Assembly (NCBI GenBank): GCA_934501535.1
Contig: CAKSUM010000014.1
Coordinates: 24,228 to 88,227, forward strand
DNA: 64,000 nt
Direction: 5' to 3'
Source of the DNA: an uncultured Clostridia bacterium
GTDB taxonomy: Bacteria; Bacillota; Clostridia; UBA1381
Below the pieces are notes generated by a model. It was not told the DNA's origin and did no database searches. It saw nothing but the letters and a program-made list of their open reading frames with translations. Of this stretch, positions 26,579 through 34,318 are shown one piece after another. A program made the position numbers and the translations under genes. Each line of letters opens with the position of its first letter. Positions within the stretch are counted from its first letter, which is position 1.

Positions 26579-29260
26579 ATGAAAGTTAAAAAAATAGATG
26601 TGGTATCAAACACGCACTGGGACAGGGAGTTTCGCAGAAGTTTTGAAAAAACGCGCAGAAATCTTTTGATTATGCTTGATACTACGCTTGATATTTTAGA
26701 GAATGACCCGGAATATCACTCATTCACAATGGACGGACATACCATTATGATTGACGATTATCTTGAAATGCGTCCCGAACGGCGTGAGCAGGTTAAAAAA
26801 TTTGTAAAAGAGGGGCGGCTCATCATCGGCCCGTATTTTACCCTGGCAGAGGAATTTTCAATTTCGCATGAAGCGATTGTGCGCAATCTGATGTTCGGCA
26901 GGAAAACAGTCGAAAAATACGGCGGAAAAACCGGCACGGTTGCATACACGCCGTCATCATGGGGGCAGACGGGACAGCTGCCGCAGATTTTTGCCGATTT
27001 CGGTCTTACGCATATGATGTTCTACCGCGGTATATCGCATCATGAGGCGCCGGCGGAGTACATATGGGAGGCGCCCGACGGCACAAAAATGCTTGCAAGC
27101 CGGTTTGCACTTTATTGCCGCTACAACTGGTATTATCAGGTACACCGCGCCGTTACCCGAAACCGAGTGTGGTCAAAGGATTACAAATGGGGCGAATTTG
27201 ACGAAGTACCGTTCCGTCCTGCCGACGGATACGTCGGTGCCGGCATAAACTATGACCTTAAAATGCCTGTTGCAAATTACGATAAAACGAACCTCAAAAA
27301 AGCAATTCTCGATATGCTGGAAGAAGAAAAAGGGCATTTCACAACGCCTGTATTCTTAGGTATGAACGGTCACGATATTTCGGTTGCGTTTCCGCGCGAA
27401 AGCGAGGTTATAAAGGACGCAAAGGAGCTTTTTAAGGGCGAGATTGAAATTGAACACACAAACCTTGAGGGGTTCTGGAAGGACGCCGAAAAATATCTTG
27501 ATAAAGACAAAATGACGGTTTTAAAAGGCGAGCGCAGAGCGTATCTTAAAGAGGGAAAATGGACGTACCTTTTCCCGGGGACAATCAGTGCAAGAACGTA
27601 TTTAAAACAAATGGATTTTGACACGTATACCTCGCTTGTATACATGGCGGAACCGCTCAATGCGCTTGCCGGAAATGACAGTCAAAGATACTTGGGGCGC
27701 GGCTGGCGGTATCTGCTGTCATGCCACAGCCATGACGCAAACGGCGGCGGTTCGCCGGATGAGGTGTGCCGCGATATGGAATACCGCTACCGTAAGGCAA
27801 GGGATATTGCGGAAATTGTAACCGACGATGCGATGATTGAAATTGCAAAAAATCTTTCGCCCGGCGGACAGGAAAAAACGGTTGTTCAGCTGGTTGTGTA
27901 TAATCCGCTGCCGTTTGAGCGTGACGTGATTGTGCCGCTTGATATTGATGTTCCCGATTTCTTCGGAAACGGAATTGAGATTGACGGCGTTAAAATGCAG
28001 GCAATCACAAGCGGAAAGTCAAGCGTGTTTGTTGATAATATCTGGGAAGTGCCGACAATATTGGACAGCGTAAATCACAGATTTTACGCAAAGCTTACCA
28101 ATGTCCCGGCGCTCGGCTACCGTGCATATGAAATCAAGCCGGCAAAGAACGCGATTTTGAAAAAGCCGGGAATTGCGCTCGGGAACGTGCTTGAAAACAG
28201 CAAAATCAAAGCGACAGTAAACGGCAACGGTACGGTTGACGTGGAGTATAAGCCGACAGGCAAAAAATATTCGGGACTTAATTACCTGACATCGCAGGGA
28301 GAGGTCGGCAATGCATGGAAGCACGTGTCACCCGAATTTGACAGAAAGTTTATGTCAATCGGCGCAAATGCAAAGGTGTATACCGTGGAAAGCGGCGAAC
28401 TTACGGGAAGTGTTGCGGCGGAATTTGATTTTGAAGTGCCCGAAAGCTGCGAAGTAAATCCGAGTGAGATTTATACGAAAATTCCGGTCAAGGTGATTTA
28501 TACACTTGACGAGGACGCAGATTATATCAAGGTAAAGGTTACACTTAACAATACCGCAAAAGACCATTGGCTGAGAGTTAATTTCCCGACGGGCATCAAA
28601 ACCGATTGTTCGGTGTGCGACAGTCATTTTGATATTGTAAAGCACGATGTTGCGATACCCGATTCAACCGGCTGGGTCGAGCAGGCGTTCGGTACGCAGC
28701 CGCTGCGGACTTTTGCGGCGGTAACGGACGGTGAAAACGGATTTTCCGTTATGCCGAAAGGACTCTATGAATACGAAGTGTTTGACGATACGGTAATGGC
28801 ACTGACATTAATCCGCGCCTGCCGCATAAAACTTGCGGTATCGGAGGAAAAAATGACTGAGCTTGATGACGAGGGAGTACAGTGCCCCGGAAAACATACA
28901 TATGAATATGCGCTGCACTTTGACAGTGCGGATTATACAAAACTTCCGAATAAGGCGGCAGAAATTTTTGCGCCGGTAAAATGCGCGGCTGTCGGCAGAG
29001 GAAAAGGAAATCTGCCGAGAGAAAACAGCCTTTTTGCAATTGATAACAAAAATGTTCATGTGACGGCGGTAAAGAGAGCAGAGGACGGAAACGGGATAAT
29101 AGTGCGTTTTTACAATGCGTCCGAACAGGAGCAGACCGTTACGATAAAAACCGATGCAAAGATTTACAAGTGCAAGATGACAGAGGAAACGGAAAAAGAG
29201 ATTTGCGATGTTATCACTGTCGGCGCAAAGAAGATTGAAACATTGAGGATAATAAAATGA
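26579..29260 (+). CDS. GH38-like alpha-mannosidase homologue lacking the nucleophile Asp
   Basis: 893 residues, cytoplasmic. GH38 layout: zinc motif His13-Trp-Asp15 (NTHWDREF), 'GRLIIGPYFTLAEEFSISHE' (equivalent of GPWYTQ), LPQIFADFGLTHMMFYRG, a CHSHDANGGGSPDE zinc/His motif, then GH38 C-terminal beta domains. At the place where family members have P-D-S-F-G (the Asp is both nucleophile and zinc ligand) this protein reads P-S-S-W-G: Ser126 replaces Asp. It may be inactive, use another residue or belong to a divergent clade. Start ATG 26579 follows AAAGGA at 8 nt. ATGA overlap with the HAD gene. GH38 enzymes typically release alpha-mannose; activity here is uncertain. Confidence 0.8.
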   Translation: MKVKKIDVVSNTHWDREFRRSFEKTRRNLLIMLDTTLDILENDPEYHSFTMDGHTIMIDDYLEMRPERREQVKKFVKEGRLIIGPYFTLAEEFSISHEAIVRNLMFGRKTVEKYGGKTGTVAYTPSSWGQTGQLPQIFADFGLTHMMFYRGISHHEAPAEYIWEAPDGTKMLASRFALYCRYNWYYQVHRAVTRNRVWSKDYKWGEFDEVPFRPADGYVGAGINYDLKMPVANYDKTNLKKAILDMLEEEKGHFTTPVFLGMNGHDISVAFPRESEVIKDAKELFKGEIEIEHTNLEGFWKDAEKYLDKDKMTVLKGERRAYLKEGKWTYLFPGTISARTYLKQMDFDTYTSLVYMAEPLNALAGNDSQRYLGRGWRYLLSCHSHDANGGGSPDEVCRDMEYRYRKARDIAEIVTDDAMIEIAKNLSPGGQEKTVVQLVVYNPLPFERDVIVPLDIDVPDFFGNGIEIDGVKMQAITSGKSSVFVDNIWEVPTILDSVNHRFYAKLTNVPALGYRAYEIKPAKNAILKKPGIALGNVLENSKIKATVNGNGTVDVEYKPTGKKYSGLNYLTSQGEVGNAWKHVSPEFDRKFMSIGANAKVYTVESGELTGSVAAEFDFEVPESCEVNPSEIYTKIPVKVIYTLDEDADYIKVKVTLNNTAKDHWLRVNFPTGIKTDCSVCDSHFDIVKHDVAIPDSTGWVEQAFGTQPLRTFAAVTDGENGFSVMPKGLYEYEVFDDTVMALTLIRACRIKLAVSEEKMTELDDEGVQCPGKHTYEYALHFDSADYTKLPNKAAEIFAPVKCAAVGRGKGNLPRENSLFAIDNKNVHVTAVKRAEDGNGIIVRFYNASEQEQTVTIKTDAKIYKCKMTEETEKEICDVITVGAKKIETLRIIK

Positions 29261-30183
29261 ACGAAATAACACAAAATGAATTTTTTGAAACAGGCAGAGA
29301 CGGAGTGAGAAAAATCCTCACTCCGGACGATAAAAAGATTGACATAGTTGAATTTGACGATAAAAAACTATGCGTTGTAAAAAGCGGTATGGGGTATCCT
29401 GCGATTTATCCGATGCATGAAACGCACTTTGAGCCGAAAGCGGAGGCAATTTTGATGGATTTGGATGGCACGAGTGTGCACAGCGAGAGTTTTTGGATGT
29501 GGATTATTGAGCGCACAACCGCACGGCTTTTGGGCGATGACAATTTTAGGGCAGAACCGGAGGACGAACCGTTTATATCCGGGAACAGTATGTCGGAACA
29601 CCTTTTGTATATGATTGATAAATATGCAAAAGGAGCAAGTCTGGAGCTTGCACGTAAGTATTATTTTGAAATTGTTCATTATGAAATGGACGAAATATTG
29701 AAAGGCAGAGGAAAACAGGACGCATTTACACCTGCACCGAATTTGAAGGAATTTTTACTGACGGTAAAAAAAGAGGGCATAAAGATAGGACTTGTAACAA
29801 GCGGTCTGTATGAAAAGGCGATGCCGGAGATAATCTCGGCATTTAATCAGCTTGATATGGGAAATCCCATAGATTTTTATGACTGCATAATTACCGCCGG
29901 ACAGACAATGAAAAAAGGGCAGACAGGAACGCTCGGTGAGCTTGAACCCAAGCCTCACCCGTGGTTCTATGCGGAGGCGGCAGGAGTCGGACTCGGTATT
30001 CCGTTTGAACGGCGGCACAAGGTAATAGGAATTGAGGATAGCTCTGCCGGCGTTGTGTCGATAAAACTTGCGGGATTTAGCTGCGTGGGTATATCCGGCG
30101 GAAATATCGACAAAGCCGGCGTCGGCGATATGTGCGATTACCGGATCGGCGGATTGCCGGAGATGCTGGATATTATTATTTAA
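29257..30183 (+). CDS. HAD phosphatase, beta-phosphoglucomutase-like
   Basis: 308 residues. HAD motif I is MDLDGTSVHS (Asp nucleophile ~67); motif II lies in LVTSGLYEKA, motif III Lys near EPKPHPWFY and motif IV in GIEDSSAGV. The subclass-I cap resembles beta-phosphoglucomutase/sugar-phosphate phosphatases. An unusual ~60-residue N-terminal extension precedes motif I and is not seen in standard members. It overlaps the GH38-like gene by 4 nt (ATGA), so translation is coupled, which points to a sugar phosphate made from the imported glycan as substrate (inference). Terminated at 30320-30351. Confidence 0.8.
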   Translation: MNEITQNEFFETGRDGVRKILTPDDKKIDIVEFDDKKLCVVKSGMGYPAIYPMHETHFEPKAEAILMDLDGTSVHSESFWMWIIERTTARLLGDDNFRAEPEDEPFISGNSMSEHLLYMIDKYAKGASLELARKYYFEIVHYEMDEILKGRGKQDAFTPAPNLKEFLLTVKKEGIKIGLVTSGLYEKAMPEIISAFNQLDMGNPIDFYDCIITAGQTMKKGQTGTLGELEPKPHPWFYAEAAGVGLGIPFERRHKVIGIEDSSAGVVSIKLAGFSCVGISGGNIDKAGVGDMCDYRIGGLPEMLDIII

Positions 30184-30319
30184 ATATTTTTTTACGGACA
30201 AAGGAAAATGAAACTTGAGGGGAAAATAATGTATCGTTTAAAGAAGCAAGTGTAAAAGAAATTCAGGCGGAAACGGAATTATAGTTTATCGGCAAGTGTA
30301 TTATGTGAATATGCAACGC

Positions 30320-30351
30320 AAAAAAGGGGGACGGTATTGTCCTCTTTTTTT
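30320..30351 (+). terminator. Rho-independent terminator of importer/GH38/HAD operon
   Basis: An AAAAAAGGGGGAC / GTCCTCTTTTTTT hairpin with a 6-nt loop and T-run. The surrounding 30184-30935 interval (about 750 bp) is AT-rich and shows no convincing gene; it holds only this terminator and an inverted repeat at 30814-30852. Confidence 0.7.
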
Positions 30352-30813
30352 ACGAAAACTTTTTCAGTTTTTCCATCTTGGTTGTCCTAAGATTTTGTTC
30401 CACAAAAATCCCCATAATACACAAGACTATATAACCACATTCTAATTATATGCCGTTATGTTGTCGATTTCAACCCATTTTATTAAGATTGTACACGTGT
30501 GACATAATGAATAAAAAGCAATAATGCATTTTTGACATCGGTTCCGCTTGTTTAAGCCGAAAAAACACAAAATGATTATAATACTAAAAATATATCCATT
30601 AAAAATGAGTTATGTATAAATTTAACGAAACATGTGCCCGAAAAACAGCAGTTTTGACAACTTTCTCCGACAATTTATGCATTTGACGGATACAGAGGTG
30701 CAAATCAGACAAAATTCGACAGAAAAATCCGGTTTCAGGCTTGCTTTTTTAACACAAAAACCTTAAAAATTTTGTGCAGGTGCGCCGCGGTGTTGTGCTC
30801 AAAGCACTGAAAA

Positions 30814-30852
30814 TGTACGGTGACAATGAAATGTTTTCACTATCACCGTACA
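30814..30852 (-). repeat. 10-bp inverted repeat, possible weak terminator
   Basis: TGTACGGTGA and TCACCGTACA are perfectly complementary, 19 nt apart. On the minus strand the hairpin is followed by ATTTTCAG. It sits about 85 nt beyond the end of the minus-strand HAD gene and may terminate it. Confidence 0.45.
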
Positions 30853-30935
30853 GCTGATTTTATCTATCGGCGGCTTTATAATTTTTCTTTAAAAGTTCTT
30901 TAAAATCCGCTGCCGCCAAATACCGCAAAGCATCG

Positions 30936-31658
30936 TTATCCCTCCTCTATCACGTCAAACAAATACGAAATATCGGGAATGACCGCGTCTGCATGTGGCA
31001 TGAGCCGTTCGCGGCTGTTTGCGGTTTCTCCCACGCCTATTACGGAAATCCCGGCATTGCGTGCAAAGCGTATATCGGTCATTGTATCTCCCACCATTAC
31101 CGCTTTTTCGGAAGGAATACCGAGTTCGCTTAAAAATTCCAATGCGCACCCGGGATTTGGTTTAATCGGATTTATGCCGTCATCGGTATAGATTTTTTCA
31201 AACAAGTCCTCTATTCCGAGTTTTTCAAGACACTTGTGTGTAATTTGTGCATCGTCCGTAGTTACAACGGCAAGCTTTCTGCCGCCGTTCTTCAGTTTTT
31301 CAAGAACGGCTCTGATATTTTTACAAGCCGGCTCGATTTTTCCCGAACCGGCATTATTGTTATACGCCGAAACCGTCATTTTTACAATATCGGTATCCGA
31401 AATATCAACGCCGAACTCCCGCAGAATTTCACCTATCGCCAATGCGATTTGCTCATATGTACCCTTGCATAAAAGTCCGTCAATGTCTGCGGTATCGCCG
31501 GAGATACCCAAAGCTTCAAGCAGTCTGCTCATGGGAATATCGTCTCTGTTAAGTTGCCGTAAAATATCCCTTATGGCACAGTGGGAAACCTCAACCCAAA
31601 AGCTGTCGAATTTTATTAATGTTCCGTCTTTATCGAAAATTATCGCCCGTACGTCCAA
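30936..31658 (-). CDS. HAD hydrolase, phosphoglycolate phosphatase-like
   Basis: 240 residues. Motif I FDKDGTLIKF (Asp9, Asp11), motif II VVTTDDAQ, motif III Lys in NPIKPNPG, motif IV VMVGDTMTDIRFA; helical cap between I and II (class I, Gph-like). TTG 31658 is the start, 9 nt after GGAG. Faces away from the importer operon. The minus-strand cupin gene lies upstream, 68 nt away, perhaps co-transcribed. Probably dephosphorylates a small phosphorylated metabolite; the substrate cannot be read from sequence. Confidence 0.85.
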   Translation of the reverse strand: MDVRAIIFDKDGTLIKFDSFWVEVSHCAIRDILRQLNRDDIPMSRLLEALGISGDTADIDGLLCKGTYEQIALAIGEILREFGVDISDTDIVKMTVSAYNNNAGSGKIEPACKNIRAVLEKLKNGGRKLAVVTTDDAQITHKCLEKLGIEDLFEKIYTDDGINPIKPNPGCALEFLSELGIPSEKAVMVGDTMTDIRFARNAGISVIGVGETANSRERLMPHADAVIPDISYLFDVIEEG

Positions 31659-31726
31659 AAATTATCACTCCGTAAATTTTAATATCGTCATAAATGACAT
31701 GTCAAAAGAGAACAGAAATTTCTTTA

Positions 31727-32128
31727 TTACAGCTTATCGTATTCCTCGTCGGATACCGGTTCGCACCATTCGTTTTTGGTGTTTTCGCCCGGAACCTCAA
31801 CCGCAAGATGCGAGAACCGGCTGTCCTTCGCCGCACCGTGCCAATGCTTAACGCCCGGTTTAATGTTCACTACATCGCCGGGATTTAGTTTCCGTGCCTC
31901 CTTGCCCCACTCCTGGTAATATCCGTGCCCGGCAACGCAAATCAGGATTTGTCCGCCGCCTTTATCCGCGTGGTGGATATGCCGGTTGTTACGGCAGCCC
32001 GGCTCAAAGGTTACATTGAATATTCCGACCTGCTCGGTGGAAAGCGGCGCAAGATAGCTCTGTCCGATAAAATACTTTGCAAACGCATCATTTTTTTCGC
32101 CTGTTTTAAATACGCTTAGTTCTTTCAT
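31727..32128 (-). CDS. Small cupin-domain protein
   Basis: 133 residues, a single cupin barrel. Metal-binding motif 1 reads 'NNRHIHHADKGGGQILICVAG' in part (two His plus Gln in the usual place of Glu), and motif 2 reads PGVKHWHGAAKDSRFSHLAVE with His. Related to the short cupins annotated with carboxymuconolactone decarboxylases or as QdoI-like proteins. Cytoplasmic; may be a metal-dependent isomerase or oxygenase, or a sugar-binding protein (inference). AAAGGA lies 9 nt before the ATG. Confidence 0.8.
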   Translation of the reverse strand: MKELSVFKTGEKNDAFAKYFIGQSYLAPLSTEQVGIFNVTFEPGCRNNRHIHHADKGGGQILICVAGHGYYQEWGKEARKLNPGDVVNIKPGVKHWHGAAKDSRFSHLAVEVPGENTKNEWCEPVSDEEYDKL

Positions 32129-32403
32129 ATTATATTGTCCTTTCTTTATTCATTTTCAAATTATGAAGCTTTTTTATAAACTTCGGGTCATAACAGCTTA
32201 TAACCGCAGCGGAATTTGCAATCTCTGCCGTATCCCTCGCCCGGCGTTTCAACCACGTTGTTACCGGCTCGTTCGCGTTTCGCGGATAAAAAATTGCAAT
32301 ATTCCCTCTTTTTGTTATTATATCACAAATAACAGCATTTTAAAGTGTTTTTTCGGTAGCTATAAGCACTCTGCGTAAAATTTTCCGAACGCAGGCGCCG
32401 GTA

Positions 32404-32432
32404 TTGACATTACATGCCAAAAATGATATTAT
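32404..32432 (+). promoter_or_regulatory. Sigma-A promoter of HAD-IIB gene
   Basis: TTGACA (32404-32409), a 17-nt spacer, then TATTAT (32427-32432), 80 nt before the ATG at 32512. The 32129-32403 stretch before it holds no gene that I can support. Confidence 0.7.
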
Positions 32433-32511
32433 AATAAAAAGTGCCGCCGGCGGATGATTATACATGATTTCCCGGCTGCGGACGGATTTTTTTTTGCGGA
32501 GGACTGATAAA

Positions 32512-33234
32512 ATGAACACGGCAAATATAAAATTAATAGCATTTGACCTTGACGGCACGCTCACGCAGCACAAGGAGCCGCTGTCGCCGGAAAACAAAGC
32601 CGCGCTTGACGAGCTCGGTAAAAAATACAAACTGATTATGGCGGGCGCCGGGCAGGCAAAGCGGATATTCGGTCAGATGAACGGCTATCCGATAGATATA
32701 ATCGGCAACTACGGACTGCAGTTCGCCGAATATAATAAGGAAACAAAAGATGTCGATATTATCCGCAATCTGGCGTTTGACTGCGACAGAGAAAGCGTCG
32801 AAAAAAGAGTAACAATGCTCAGGCGCAAATACGGTTATACCGATTTTAAGGGCGATAATGTTGAGTATCACCCCTCGGGCTGTGTGACGTTTCCGCTGCT
32901 GGGGACGCGCGCAAATCCGGAGGATAAAATCAGCTTTGACCCCGACAGAAGCAAAAGACGCGCGTTTTACCGTGATGTCGCGGATACATTTCATGAATAC
33001 AATGTGTTTGTAGGGGGTTCGTCATCATTTGACATGGCGCCCAAGCCGTACGATAAATACTATGCGCTCGATTTGTACTGCAAAGAGAATAACCTCGCTC
33101 ATGAAAATGTTGTTTTTGTCGGCGATGACTATGGCATCGGCGGAAATGACGAGTCGGTATACAAGTCGGATATTGCATTTTTATGCATTGATAATTATAT
33201 GGATTTCCCCGAAAAAATAAAGGTGCTGCTGTAA
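32512..33234 (+). CDS. HAD-IIB phosphatase (phosphomannomutase/Cof-like)
   Basis: 240 residues from ATG 32512, which follows GGAGGA; an in-frame start 48 nt upstream has no ribosome site. Motif I FDLDGTLTQHKEPLSP (Asp10, Asp12), motif II Ala-Gly-Ala-Gly region (LIMAGAGQAKR), a type IIB cap, and motif IV VFVGDDYGIGGNDESVY. This is the fold of phosphomannomutase and sucrose-phosphatase-like proteins. A sugar-phosphate phosphatase or mutase is likely; mannose phosphate would fit the nearby GH38-like gene, but this is inference. Monocistronic; converges with the next gene (18 nt between stops). Confidence 0.8.
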   Translation: MNTANIKLIAFDLDGTLTQHKEPLSPENKAALDELGKKYKLIMAGAGQAKRIFGQMNGYPIDIIGNYGLQFAEYNKETKDVDIIRNLAFDCDRESVEKRVTMLRRKYGYTDFKGDNVEYHPSGCVTFPLLGTRANPEDKISFDPDRSKRRAFYRDVADTFHEYNVFVGGSSSFDMAPKPYDKYYALDLYCKENNLAHENVVFVGDDYGIGGNDESVYKSDIAFLCIDNYMDFPEKIKVLL

Positions 33235-33251
33235 AGAGGGGCGCGCACGGG

Positions 33252-34037
33252 TCAGATACCCGTACTTTTAATTATTTCATAAAATTCTTTTATGTCCTTT
33301 GTAACATATGCCGGTGTGACGTCATAGGTCTTTAAATCCTCGGTTGTGCCCTCGCCGCTGAGCACGAGAACACTGTCTATACCGGCATTTTTTCCGCACA
33401 TAATGTCGGTGTATACCCTGTCGCCTATTATTACCGTTTCTTCTTTCTCAAAGCCGTACTTTTTTACAGCCAGGTCAACAATGTTTTTTTGAGGTTTTCC
33501 CATAAACAGCGGACGTTTGCCGGTTGCTCTGTACAGCATTTCCGCCACACTTCCGCAGTCGGGGACGTACCCGTACCACGTCGGGCATACCCAGTCCGGA
33601 TTGGTTGCGATATACGCAATTTCCCTTTTCAGAAGAATACATGCGTCCTCGAGCTTTTTGAATGTCAGCTCCGTATCGAAACCCATAACCAGACAGTCAA
33701 TGTCATCGCTTATTTCGTCGGTGACGCTGTGACCGTCCTCCGCCAACTGCTTTTTGAAGGAGTCGGTGCCGAATACGTATATTTTTTTGTAATTTTTCGC
33801 GCGCAGATAATCGGAGGTGACGTCAACCGACGTGAGATAATCGCCGCGATTTGTTTCTATCCCCATTCCGCGCAGTTTTTCGATGTATTTATCCGCTCCC
33901 CTTGACGAATTATTCGTCAAAAATACATATCTTCCGCCGTTTTCTCTGATATAGGTCAAAAAATCCTTTACGCCGTCAAACAGGCTGTTATCGATGTACA
34001 GCGTACCGTCCATGTCCAGCAAATATAGTTTATACAT
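33252..34037 (-). CDS. HAD-IIA phosphatase (NagD-like)
   Basis: 261 residues from ATG 34037 (AAAGGA at 8 nt; upstream in-frame starts lack one). Motif I LLDMDGTLYIDNSLFDG, motif II FLTNNSSRGADKY, Lys in FMGKPQKN and motif IV IGDRVYTDIMCGKNAG, with the class IIA cap in the middle, as in NagD/4-nitrophenyl phosphatases. Such enzymes dephosphorylate nucleotides or sugar phosphates, with broad specificity. Driven by the minus-strand promoter at 34080-34108. Confidence 0.88.
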   Translation of the reverse strand: MYKLYLLDMDGTLYIDNSLFDGVKDFLTYIRENGGRYVFLTNNSSRGADKYIEKLRGMGIETNRGDYLTSVDVTSDYLRAKNYKKIYVFGTDSFKKQLAEDGHSVTDEISDDIDCLVMGFDTELTFKKLEDACILLKREIAYIATNPDWVCPTWYGYVPDCGSVAEMLYRATGKRPLFMGKPQKNIVDLAVKKYGFEKEETVIIGDRVYTDIMCGKNAGIDSVLVLSGEGTTEDLKTYDVTPAYVTKDIKEFYEIIKSTGI

Positions 34038-34079
34038 AAGTTTGTTCCTTTCATAAATAATACAACATTTATTATGTAT

Positions 34080-34108
34080 ATTATAAATCAATTAACACAT
34101 TTTGTCCA
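34080..34108 (-). promoter_or_regulatory. Sigma-A promoter of NagD-like gene
   Basis: Minus strand: TGGACA (34108-34103), a 17-nt spacer, then TATAAT (34085-34080), 43 nt before the ATG. Confidence 0.7.
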
Positions 34109-34203
34109 TATTTTTCGGCAATAAATATTTGTTTCGCGGCAGTGTAAAGTCATGCCGGCATTGTGTTTGTATAACGGTTTTAAGGCAAATACAGTGGTAA
34201 ATA

Positions 34204-34232
34204 TTGCATTTTGAAGCAATATGTGATATTAT
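34204..34232 (+). promoter_or_regulatory. Probable promoter of the LRR gene
   Basis: TTGCAT (34204-34209), a 17-nt spacer, then TATTAT (34227-34232), 87 nt before the GTG start. Confidence 0.5.
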
Positions 34233-34318
34233 GTTATGGTATGGAATGATTTTTAATATGAGTATTTGTGCTGAATGCAAAGTGAGAACGGTCTAAAGAC
34301 AGAAAGCGGGGGAATTTA

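Noticed and set aside
30184..30319. Short frames after the HAD gene (for example 15 codons from an ATG near 30208)
   Set aside because: Too short, broken by stops and without conserved sequence; probably non-coding trailer.
32131..32340. Open minus-strand stretch of about 66 codons before the cupin gene
   Set aside because: No start codon or ribosome site and no recognisable similarity; could be a remnant but not supportable.
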